Assembly (NCBI GenBank): GCA_013397865.1
Contig: VZTI01004555.1
Location: 2,461,995 to 2,525,994, forward strand
DNA: 64,000 nt
Origin: Struthidea cinerea
Lineage: Eukaryota; Chordata; Aves; Passeriformes; Corcoracidae
Direction of reading: 5' to 3'
Part shown: one piece after another, positions 49,518 to 61,044 of the stretch
Position numbering within the stretch: the stretch's first letter is position 1
Layout of the letters: the number at the start of each line of letters is the position of its first letter
The notes under the pieces: generated by a model
Told to the model about the DNA's origin: nothing
Databases searched by the model: none
Seen by the model: only the letters and a program-made list of their open reading frames with translations
Translations under genes and position numbers: made by a program

Positions 49518-52311
49518 GTATCCCCATGCAACTCCTCACCTTGTAGGTATGATAAATGCACTTTCTGCAACTCCTCTAAGCAGCTCCCAGCTTATGTTCT
49601 TACCTCAAAGTTAAGATCCCAGGACTCAGATCCATCAAACTAGACAAGATCAGGCAGCAATTAGCATACAAGAATTATGTTACTTCAGAATCTACAGGAG
49701 CTCTTTCACACTTGGATCCAAGAACCGAGAGATCATGATGATGGAAGTAAACCCTGACCTCAGATGAGGCAGAAAGAGGGGAAAGAGGGCCAGACTGACT
49801 GGATTCAAGTCATCAAGTTTCTGTTACAACCAAGCCCTTCCTTTTAAAAAACCATCTGATCATTTCAGACACGTCATGAACTTGGATAGTTTGCAGGATT
49901 TATGGCAGACTCTGTGTGTATATTTGCACATGGTCCATATTACATTTATATATAACAAAGCACATGGCACTTAACTTGGTGCCCTCCATAGACCACCTGA
50001 AAGAACCTGAACACCTTTAATTGTATTTGTTTATGTAGGGAATATCTGATTCAAATACTGTTGAGGTAGACTGAAGTGGGTTGTTCTTTACACTTGACAT
50101 TCAGGGTGTGCAAAGATCCTGCCTATTTAATGAGAACAAAAAGTTTCCTAGTTATTAGTTAAGGACTAGATGGTGAAAGAAGGCAGAACTTTAGAGCAAA
50201 CAAGCCACTGAAGCACTTCAGAAATTTTTACCAGGGAAGTTTTGTTGGAAAATAACAAGGTTGAATCAGAATTCACTAGTTCATTACTGAAGCATTCTTC
50301 ACAAGTCTATTAAACTCAGCAGCAACTGGAAGGTCTTTCTTGTCAGAAGATTACATCCACTAAGCAACTTTGAAGTACCCTGGAAAAAGATGTCCAAAGG
50401 TATTATTTTCAGTCTTAATTAAATCAGCAATCCAAACTGTTCATATGCAAATATGTGCTTTGTAAGCACACAGAAAGCTCTAGGGATAATGTCAAGTCTT
50501 TTTCAACAGGCTCATAACCACCCTATACAGAAGGAGAAATAAGCACTATTCTAGTATTGGATTTATGCCGTAACACAACCAATTGTTGGGAAACAAAATG
50601 AAGAGTTATTTATTTTCCTAGGATTCCTCTAGAAACTGGCAGCAGATACTCAAATTCAATGTGGTGCCTTATTCCCTGTGAACTAGCAGCCACTCTAGAA
50701 TACAATTTCCAGTACTAGGAAGTAAGAGTCAGTCCTGGTTACATCTCATAGGCTGTGAAGGCTCCCTGCTTTGAAGAGCAGCGGTGCAGTGCAGATAGCT
50801 TTCAGTGAATACTAGGATTTCCTTATATTTCAGTCCTTGCTCTGAATTAATTCTGCAACTCTGAACAGGCAAGCCAGGGGAACACCAAAGTGGAAATAAC
50901 CTCAAGACCAATATCCTTGTGCTCCTGCGGATGGAAAAAATGTACGCAAGTACTGCCTCAAAAGTTGGACTAAGCTATGATGGCCATTCAGAAATTCACT
51001 CCCATGGGAGAGACCAGAAAGTTTGTGAGTTCTTCCAAGTACTTGATTTCAGAAGACAACTTAGATGTTCATACAAGAAAAGCAAGAATATGAATTTGTT
51101 TTTTAGGCACATAAGTTCCACCGAAGTGGTAGTTCTCAGTGGGTCCTGATTACAACAAAAATTCTACAGAATTCTGCCATTATGTCAGAGCCTTCCAAGC
51201 AAGGCTATTCATGAGGTTGTGTTTGGTGTAACATAGGAAACCAACATAAGAAAAGCAAGTGAGAATTCAAAGTTACTGTTTTGATACAAAAGTTCACCAT
51301 AAGAGTCTCATCTGTGATACAAAGGCTGTGGGATTGGAATAGGTGTAGGAACATTCTCTAGAATAATATGATGGGTAAGGTTATGAAAATATATAAAAAG
51401 CTCCTGCCTGTAAAGAAAGAATAAAGCCATTGGAGTGCAGTGCTTTCTGTGATGGAACCACCCAGTCTGGTCAATCAGGTGGGAAAAGATGGAACAAAAG
51501 CTGCAGCAATTTATTATGGCAACAGCCAAGCTGGCCCATTTAACAGCTGTGACAGGAACCATGGAAGAGCAGAGCCACAACAGCTGCAGCTCTGCTGCAC
51601 AGTGCAGCAGCTTCAGGCTTAAGGACAAACAGATCCCACTGAGCAAGCAGCAGGAACAAATTAAGAGACTGCTCAAAGTTTTGGAAATAAACGTAGTGTT
51701 TTATTAGCAGTGGTATTTTGTCAGCATACAAGTCTAGCAGGCATGGGAAATGGAAGAGTTATGAGATCCAAGGCAGGAATTTAGTAAAATAATGTTCATC
51801 CCAACCTCAGAGAGGGTCCTCCAAGTAGCCACTGTCCCATCTGCCATCTTAATGGGACACTCCACAGCTGAGCAATGCAGCTTTCAGATGGGGTCATTTT
51901 TCTTAAATCAGTTAGTGCTGTGAATATTGAACACAGGCTGCTTCAGCACTAGTTGCTAGGGCTATCCTGTTTATCCATGCATTCTCGGACTTCCTGAAAC
52001 ACACAGGACTTTGCACATTTGGTAAAAATAGGCTGGCATGGGTAGGAATGAAAAGCCATAACAAATACAGTCAGGAAGGCCATTTGCACCCGAGGTTCAT
52101 GGCACTTATCGCTGGGGTCTGTTCGCTGCAGCAGCATGAACACAAACCCTCCTCCCCATTTATGAGATTGTGAGGAGAGGGGTGGGTATGTTTTTAAAAA
52201 TTCCACATACAATCCAGACAAAAGTCTGGGGCTTTTTTCCAAAGACATGAAACATAAGGTTTCACAACAGAAACTAATTCTATGAATGATCTGTATGTAA
52301 TTGCTGTATTT

Positions 52312-52331
52312 AAAAAAAAAAAAAAAAAAAA
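52312..52331. repeat. A20 homopolymer with nearby ambiguous base
   Basis: Twenty consecutive A, followed about 25 bases later by another A run with a single N at 52358. The N reflects uncertain homopolymer length. No retroposed gene was identified upstream. Confidence 0.9.
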
Positions 52332-55000
52332 CAGAACTCAAACCCACAATTTCAGAANAAAAAAAAAAAATCAGGAAGATACTACAATACTAAGTAAGAA
52401 AAAAAGTCAACAGTAGCTACTGAGTTAATATTTTCTTAATTTAAATTAGAAGAGGTTTACTTGGAGCCAAAGGTGCAATCATACATAGTTTCACTAATCT
52501 AGGTAATAAAGGGCAAGTTCAGACACACAAGCAGGATACAGAAAGTGCATGTCTCCTTCAGGGAAACAGCTCCGCTGGCACTCAGAACATGCTGGATGTC
52601 AAACTGATCATCCTTCTGCTTTCTGGTTTGAAATTGAAAGGTAGAAAAAACAAAGGAAAGGGTCCAACGTAACAAACAATCCAATGGAAAAAAAAGAAGT
52701 CTCATAGTACACTTCACTAATGCAATTAAACCAATTAAAATATGGCTGAATTAACAAATGCCCATACAAGAATGGCACTGGTTTGTTAAACCATTTCTAC
52801 TATTGCCAGTATATAAAATAATGGGAAATTATTATTTCAAAAATATTCCAGGAGTAGTTTATTCTGGTCCACAACTGTGATATTCCTGGAGTAATTAGGG
52901 TTACAAAGTAATCTGGACTGACACCTTGCTTGAGAAAAGAGCCCATGGTCCATTATCTTGTTTGAGCAGTAATACCCCAAAACCACAGTGAGATTTCTCA
53001 CATGTGTTTAAAATTCTGTAGTTAAATCAGCTGAACTGGTTTTAAGATTTGCATGCACAAAATATCCAAGTTACTTATCCAAATGAATAAGTGTTTAATA
53101 GCAAAAGTTTCTGAACTGCATATACTCACTAAATCAGGTATTAATCTCTAATGGAGTAATAAAATTAATTAACTGAAAATGCTCGGGAAAGCACATGCTG
53201 TACATTCACATAACATGCTACAGAGCAATATTTTGTATGGGATTTAGGGGGACACAGCAAAGCTGATACCTATCTTTACACAGTTTGTATGTTCGCTAAA
53301 TGGGCTTTTAAATTTTTATTCCATTTGCCTTTTTTTTTCTCTGTTCTGCTAACATTACACAAAAGTATAAATACATAAACCATTTGACACCAGACCTTAT
53401 AAAAGACTGTAGCAGCTTCAGGGTTTCACTTGCAACTTCTCCTCTGTGTACATAAAGGAGTTTTTCTCCTAACAGAGGTCACTGTCAACAAAAAAACCAA
53501 ATTCAAGGCCAGTACAAAACCATCAGAGTAACTAAAAACCTGTCCAGTGGCACTAGGTAAATGGAAGATATGCAGGTCCAACAGGAAAAAAAAAATGAAG
53601 ATGCAACTACTTGTGTGCTTGAAAATGCAAAAAAGGCTTTTGCCAGCAGAAACCTGACCTGGCTCGAATAACAGGACCTTAAGCGTCATTCAAGTAGTAA
53701 GGGCTCAGATGCTTAGAAACAGTTGTTTCTCTACTTTCCTCAAACTACAAAAGTAAGGTGTAAAACTTTCAGTTTAAAAAGTAATGAAATTGAGATAAAC
53801 CAGGAAAAACCTCAGGGAAAAGCATGACTTAAGGCAATCCCATGTGCATTAGCTGTAAAGTTTACTGTGGTCTTAGCAGAAGAAAGGAGCCAAATGAATT
53901 TGATAAGGTTGATCAGCACCTACCTAAAATCCAGCTTCAAAACCCAGAAAATAACATGATCATACAAGTTATTTCCTTGAGAAGTTTGTGCAATACTATT
54001 AAGGACAAATAAAATGACACCTTCATGTTTCAAGAGATCTTTTGCCAAATACCTTCTCTGACCACAAAACCTGTGGAAGCTGGGTTTTGTTTCAGGCTCA
54101 CACTGACTGTTGAGAAACTGATTTAACCAACCATTTCTTGCATCATTTGCTATAACTGGATGTTCCAGAAGCTTTCAAGCAGATTTTATTTTGTTCCTCC
54201 ACTAGCCCCTGTCCTTAAATATACATCTATGTTCTATGTATAGATCATCACAATGATCAATCAATACCTTTGAAGTACCACAAAGTTCTCAAATTTACAT
54301 AAGATGATTCCCTCAGCTTTAGTCTACAGAGTATTTTTGCATAAGAGACAAACAAGAGTCCTCCCAGTCATACTGGACCCAAAGTAACTACTTTTACACT
54401 TAAATTCCTCAAAAATGCCTCTGAAACACTTTAGTAAATAGCATTTGTTTGGCTGTTTCTGTGGTTAACAAAGAATCACTGCTGCAAGGGTGAGAATCCC
54501 TAACCCCTTAAATGGAAGGGCAACATCTTAAGTCTTCACCTAAATTTGCTCCAAGAAATTCTGCAGCCTAAGTTTTAGACTAGTTTAATTTTAGTTCGGA
54601 TGAGTTTTATTCTAGACTAGTTTTTTCTAGACAGAAAATGCTTGAATCATCTGTATGAGCCATATCCTTGGGGCTGTAAATTCAGCAATTATTAGGTAAG
54701 CATCAAGATCTAAAGCTGGAATAAAGAACATACCCTGCACCAGAGTCCACAGAGGAAAGAGCTCCTGTAGTCCTAGAAGGAATGACGGCACTCTGCCCCA
54801 GCTCCTACCGGACAGGTGTGCAGAGATAATCTAGATACAGCCATGTCTGTGTTCTGCTGAATCTGAGTTTAAACAAGTTTGAAAAGTGGTTTGGTAAGTA
54901 TTCTGTTTAATGTTACTCTAGTCCTAAAAATAATAGCTACCATGAGACATGTCCTTATCAGCAAGATTTAAACATCAAAGCATCTGCATTGTCTTGAGAT

Positions 55001-58000
55001 GAATTGAAACATTTTCTCAGAGCAGGTTACACATGTGATCAGCTTCTTACTTTACAGCATGGCAAGTTAACAGTTTCATTGTGGCCATTTGTTCAGCACA
55101 GTGTGAGAGCGTAAGACCACCTAAGCACTGCAAGGTAAGTTAAAACTCAAATGTGGAAAGGACTATTGAAAGTTATCTACATTTACAGTTCAATCACACA
55201 TTTTTATTTAACATCAGTATACAGAGGACAACCCCAGCAAGTTATTTTGTAATGTCAAGTATTTAGTAAAGTTCTTCAGCTGTAACAGTGACAATAGAAC
55301 AGCTAAAAATAAGCAGTATGAAACAAACATGATCTTCTTAAAATTATAAATATACCAACAATACTTCTTAAAGCTTAATTATTGCAACAGTTAAATTAAC
55401 AATAGTTCATGTTAGAAAGGCTCTATGAAATTTATTCAAGTTGTCAAGAAATTAGATGGAAGTGTAAAAAGGAAATACATATGAATTTTACTTTTGATTT
55501 TCACTAAAGGTAGTCAATACAATTTTGTACAGTATCACCTAACATGTCAATCTTTAACAAACTCCAGTATACAGAATCATAAAATGCAGAAAAAATAGTT
55601 TAATCTTTACATGTAAATTGACAGTAAATTAACTGACACAAATTTTATTATTGTAACATAAGCAGGCCAGCATTTTAAGTATTAATTTAGTAGTTTTATG
55701 TTGTTAAAGGGGCAGACATATACAGTCATTCCAAGTACATACTCAAATTTTAAGAGGTGATAATTCAGAACATGGGTTTTCTAGAAAGTGTTTAGTAAAA
55801 GTCATGTTATTTCCTAATCCAGACATCCTCATCATAAAGCCTTTACAGGGTTATGATCTCTCCTGGCTTTACTGGAGCCACTTGTCACACCTCCTCACAC
55901 ACGCACACACACATACCTTGCTATAAATAACACACCAGTGTACTCTAGGTTTAATTCACCCTGATAATGCGGGTATGCCATGTGCAACTTTGCTATTGTG
56001 CACATTACAGAAAGCTTCAAATTTTAGCATGGTAACCTGAAGTCGTATAGCTGTGTTTCAGTTTAACTATAATCATCCCTGAAGTTTATACAGATACCGT
56101 ATCACGTTGAAAGAAATCTATTTGATAGTACTTAAATACCAGCAATTGAACTTCAATTGTAATGATGAAATGCTCCTTTCCACTGAGGAAGAATTAGTAT
56201 GTATAGCTGCTCGTCTCACTCAAATATAGTACATGAATGTTTAAGTACTTTCACTAAAACAGAAGTCATACTAAAACATGATACTGTACTACAATTGTAG
56301 TTAACTAAATTCAAGGATGTTATAATTATAAGTCTACGTTTTCCTGTACAATAAGTCAAATAAATAAATTCCATGTGCATTTGTTTTACAAAGTGGTAGG
56401 ATGTTCCTCTTGCTAGGTTATACACTGCCATTTCACCTGGGGTACTTCTGGCCAATCTTACCTTGAGCTTTCTTACACAGGGAACTCATCGGCAACTTTC
56501 ATTCACATAAAATGGAGTCGCTGTACAGACAGTGAATAGTCAGTTCTAAATTCCAACACAGAAATCACGTAAGTAGTTACTCTGACCACTGAGTTCAGAG
56601 AAAACTTATTTTGCATATCCAAGTACCACTCTGGGTTTTTGGGGGTTTTGTGGGTTGGTTTTCTTGAGGTTTTTTAATTGCTTCTGCAGATCCTGTAATT
56701 CAGTTTGACGTAGCTATAAAGACAGCGCAATAAAGTTTACTTTTGTTCCTTCCAAATTCTTTTCCTATGTTTTCAGATTAATCCAACAGTTCTGTAATCC
56801 CATTTAGGTTTCCCATCAGGGCCTGGGAAAGACAGGGGTGAGAGATGACAGCTAATTGTCACCATATTGAGAAGAAAAGTTCATGCTCTTCTTAAGGCAA
56901 CGAATTTTTCTTACCTCCCTGAACCTTCTTGCACAGAAACTGGCTAACAAAAAAAAAAAAAAGTAAAAAATTGAAATTAATGAACCCTGAGCCTCATCCA
57001 ACTTGTTTCTAATTGAATTTTGCCATTCACTTCACCTCACTGACTGGGAGTTGGCAGAACAGTTCTGGAAGTGCAATGCAAGAACGGTACATCCCGTGAG
57101 GAAGCTCAAGGTATGATTTTGTACGCACCAAAGCAGTAATTTGGAAAGTTTAAAAACAAACTCTCAGGACACTGTCAGCACTATACACACTATCGACTAT
57201 CATAGGGATCATGGCTGAAGAGACACTTCTGGATTTATTTTCCACTCAGGGCAGCACAAGCCCAACCAGAAAAATAAACAGAACTTGTCATACACTATCC
57301 AATTATCCAGCGCGTGTTTTGATGGCTGTTGGAAATGAGAGGGAAAGGTAGCACGGGCTCAGTGGAAATTACATTACACACTGCAAGCCTCCTTCACTTT
57401 TCCATCCAATTCTTTCTTTAAGCTGGCAGTGGCATTAATTTAATGAAGGCCTTTTGAGGCAATGATGGAAGCAGCAGTAAGATTTCACTCTATGTTGGCA
57501 GACAAAAAAGTGATGGAGCTTTAAGATCACTTGGGGAGCCATATGTCAAAGGAAGACTAGAAATAGAAACTTTAAATCCCACAGTAATGGGACATCCTAG
57601 GATAAAACAGCTGGTGAAACAGAAATGATGGTATATAACCCAGTAAGAAAGACATCACCATGAGTGTTTTATACTTTGACAATTCTCATTAAATAAAATT
57701 AAGTGCTTTCCTATAAACAAAAAGGATGCTCATAATGTCCTTCTGGCACAAGTATTTTTCTATCAAAGCCCTGTAAACATGCCACCGAAATTTAGTTTTT
57801 ACCAGCAGAGTGAGCTCACTAGAAATGCAAGTGAAATCAGAAAAACAAAATAATTTGAAAATTTCTAAGTAAATACATCCTAAAGAATATGGCATTTACA
57901 TCAGTGTGCAATATATTAATTTTGAAAGAGATAACTTCAGCATGAAAATTACTTACCTGTAGTTAAAGTTTTCCATATTGGCCAATACATAAATCCTGAT

Positions 58001-59748
58001 TTTTGGTACTGCATACTTTATCTCTGAAATATTTGAAATGTCATATTCCAAATCAAAGTCAATACACAAAAATATTTAAGTTATACTCAGTCTAACAAAA
58101 CCCACCTCAGCCACTGAAAATAAATGTGACAGTGTAGTGTTTAATAGTATGCAAAGGAGTTTTAGAACAAAAAAGATAATGTAGCTCACAATAGCAATCT
58201 GAGGCACTGCTGTGATTAACAAGCTGTGAAGTACACTGAGTCACAAAAGTGTAACTGCGTTAATACTTTCATTTTGAGCAAACATTTTAAATAATTTAGT
58301 ATTTTGAGGGAGTGCCTTTTTTTTTTTTTCCTTAAATTAATGCTGGATTTGTAGTTCTCAGGCAAAAAAAAACCTTTTAGGTAACACCCTCCTCCCTTCT
58401 CCCATAAAGGGGTTTTCACCTTTAGGTTTTAGATTCAACCTTTAAATATGCATTAAGATGCAGAGCAGACACAGATTTTTATGCATACCTATGTTGTGAC
58501 AAATTTAATAAGATCTCAAAAAAGTCTACATTAAACAAACAGTTTTAAGAAAAATTACTGAGTTTTACTTGCAAGTTTATAGCAATGAAGATGTGGTATC
58601 TAAATATATACAGTACCTCTACTCCAAAAGTCAGATTTATGAACCAAATGGTTAAAACCTAATGAACAACAGATTTTCATTTAAGTTGCTCAGCATGGCA
58701 ATATTCGGGTATGACCAGATCATTTCTTTTATTTCAGGTGATAACCTACATCCCCTTTCAGAAATTTTCACAGAAATAATGGTCCTTTTTCCAGATCAAC
58801 TCTGGAAATGTTTTCATAGTTGTATTCCTTTGAACTATTGCTGGCAGGCAGAGCTATTGTAGCACAAACTACTTTTTAATGTAAGAACCACCACATTTAG
58901 CTTCAGTCAAAATTTAGCTATCTATACACTGGACAGAAGAAAAATAAAATTTTAGAGGTGTTCAAGTGCATCAACAACAAGAGTGAAAACTAGTAATAGA
59001 CTAATGTAGGTTCAGCTGATGGAAGAGGTGCCATCAAAAGCTCGAGCTTGTAGTGGTTGAGCTGCCTAACAAACCTGACAGGAACAGAACACTGAAACTA
59101 CTGAGAGAAAGCTTGCAGGATTTTCCCTGACTTAAATACATAAATCAAAACCTGGCTAAAATTAGAGTTCCTTGATAATACTGATTCACAATTCAAGAGC
59201 ATAAGCTACAGTCAGTACAGGGCTCACAAATCTGTGCATAAAATGGCTGATGTTTTAATAAGAAGTGGTTTCACATTAATGGCAGGCCACCACAGAAAAG
59301 TATGGAGGAAAAAACCACTTTGGTTTTAATTTTTTCAGAGGCTCAAGTTTCTCATTAGACTTAGAAGCAGCAGCTTTTCATAAGCTACTCTCATTGGGAG
59401 TGCTTATTTTGTAGAAAACATTAGAAGGCTTATAATTATTTTAGTGTTTGACAGGTTTTACTTCAATTTTTACATAAATAGCTTTCACCATATTGTGGTT
59501 ATGCTTAAGTATAAGAACACTGATCAATAGTTTAGATGCACAGTATTTATTTCTTCTGCTGGAAGGCAACTATATTTAATAATTGTATCCAAGACACTTC
59601 AAATCATTCAGAAATATGGCATGCAGTATCCAAAAGTATGGCTCTGAGGATATTTTTTTTTACATTAAGCATAAAGAAATTTTATATTCAACATTCATCA
59701 TATTTCAAGAAAACTATCTATTCAGAGTTCTAGTTCTTTGATGCAGCA
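55001..59748 (-). other. WDR20 3' UTR or downstream region
   Basis: This is minus-strand sequence after the WDR20 stop. It is AT-rich, with a short CA-rich stretch at about 55892-55915 and T/A homopolymers. No coding exon other than the tentative one at 56462 is seen. WDR20 has long 3' UTRs in other vertebrates, so part of this is probably transcribed. Confidence 0.4.
56462..56520 (-). other. candidate alternative downstream exon of WDR20
   Basis: On the minus strand a CTGTCTGTACAG acceptor and a CTCAAG|GTAAGA donor bracket 59 bases. The main WDR20 exon carries an unused-looking donor (GTG|GTAAGT, ending at 59767), so splicing to a downstream exon is possible. If joined, the frame stops within a few codons. 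This rests on splice signals alone. Confidence 0.2.
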
Positions 59749-61044
59749 TTAAGGATTAAAACTTACCACTTTACCAGGCCTTGCCCATGTGCAAATAAAT
59801 CCCTCCTGACAAGCAGTGACTATACAGTCTTCAAGAAAAATTAACACAGTCAGTCTTTCATGTGCTATCTTTTTACAGATAAGAGGCTCTAACAAGGGAA
59901 CATCTTCCATTCGGGGACAGAGAGGTGTTCCCAAAGTTTTAGCTGGGTCCGTTTTGGTTTTAGTAACTAGGTTCAGTTTGTCACTGCTCTTGCTAGATAT
60001 ATGTCCCATGCTATGGTTTCTCTTGTGATCTTTTTCATGGTGTCTTTCCTTCCGATCGTGTAGCGATAAGGTTGCAAATTTACTAACGCCAGAAGCAATG
60101 GCACCATCCATGACACTGCTTTTACTGCCAGCATTTGAGACTGCAGAGTGTGGAAGGCTGTTTGACCGTGGAAGAGGAGGGGGTACAGAGTTTCCAGGTG
60201 TTGTGATACTGTTTCCATTACTTCCTGGGTTAGTTCCACCACTTCCTGCAGGTGGACTTGTGGCATTCATGACATTTGTATGTGTCCTTGCTCTTGAGAG
60301 AGGTTGGTGAGGGAAGAGGATATCTTCTGTAAGATCCCACAAACAGAGCTGTGTGTCCTGGCCTACTGAACCAAATCTATACGTTACACTTACTGGACGA
60401 CTGTCTGTAGAGTTCCTTTTGGATAGTCTAGATTGCGTGCTATTTGCTCGATCTCTGCCAAAATGAAGGTCTTGAAAATCCTCATCACTTCCGCTAAATT
60501 CCATCGGGTCACTCTCTTCTACACTAGTAGTATATGGATCAAATGCCACGACACTGACCCACGATTTATGTCCGTGGCCTCTTGCTATAACTCGACAGTC
60601 CATGAAAGACCAAACTGTCACTAAGTCATCCTCTCCGCCTGTCACTATGTATTTCCCATCCGGACTCCAACACACACACAGCAGTCCTCCAAAGTAGCTT
60701 TTCATTGTACCATGCAATTCCACTGAATCAAAGTTAAACACGCGAAGAAAACCATCCTGGCTCACGCATGCCAAGAACTTCCCATCAGGGGAAAAGGCAA
60801 ATTCATTCAGGGCACCCTCACCTACTGTCCATTTAAGCAGAGGGTTTCTTGTGGATTTACTCTTGCAAGTGTGCACCGCGAAACTCTCTCCTTGTTTAAG
60901 TAGCTGGTAGTGCGGGGCTGTGGTACCACAAGTGTGCTCCACGTTATACAAGTACATATTGCCACTGGAATGAGCTACTAGGAAAAGGCTTTCCGAACCT
61001 GGAACCCATTTTACACAGGTTACTCGTGACTTGTCTATTAGTCT
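59749..61044 (-). CDS. WDR20: WDR20, WD-repeat cofactor of USP12/USP46 (large C-terminal exon)
   Basis: This exon encodes about 431 residues, preceded by a GTTTTTCACAG acceptor. WD repeats are clear: KWVPGSESLFLVAHSSGNMY, FAFSPDGKFLACVSQDGFLR, CWSPDGKYIVTGGEDDLVTV, VGQDTQLCLWDL and the last blade CQEGFICTWARPGK. A long Ser/Asn/Pro and His/Lys-rich insert (from about HTNVMNATSPP to SSKSSDKLN) sits between the last two blades, as in the family. WDR20 binds USP12-UAF1 and USP46-UAF1 and stimulates their deubiquitinase activity. The C-terminus VVSFNP-stop equals the form I know from mammals. A GTG|GTAAGT donor just before these residues (exon end 59767) allows an alternative ending. The N-terminal exons are beyond 64000. 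No damage is seen. Confidence 0.96.
   Translation of the reverse strand, partial: RLIDKSRVTCVKWVPGSESLFLVAHSSGNMYLYNVEHTCGTTAPHYQLLKQGESFAVHTCKSKSTRNPLLKWTVGEGALNEFAFSPDGKFLACVSQDGFLRVFNFDSVELHGTMKSYFGGLLCVCWSPDGKYIVTGGEDDLVTVWSFMDCRVIARGHGHKSWVSVVAFDPYTTSVEESDPMEFSGSDEDFQDLHFGRDRANSTQSRLSKRNSTDSRPVSVTYRFGSVGQDTQLCLWDLTEDILFPHQPLSRARTHTNVMNATSPPAGSGGTNPGSNGNSITTPGNSVPPPLPRSNSLPHSAVSNAGSKSSVMDGAIASGVSKFATLSLHDRKERHHEKDHKRNHSMGHISSKSSDKLNLVTKTKTDPAKTLGTPLCPRMEDVPLLEPLICKKIAHERLTVLIFLEDCIVTACQEGFICTWARPGKVVSFNP

Larger units (their letters stand above)
42571..55000. other. MOK-WDR20 intergenic or WDR20 3' region, no gene recognised
   Basis: The sequence is AT-rich. The open frames here (for example 46209-46433 and 51308-51676) lack similarity to known proteins, lack convincing splice sites, and are no longer than expected by chance. 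Small repeats are listed separately. Confidence 0.45.

Noticed and set aside
51308..51676. Minus-strand frame of 122 residues, Cys/Leu-rich
   Set aside because: Overlaps other open frames on the plus strand, has biased composition, and has no recognised homology or exon signals.
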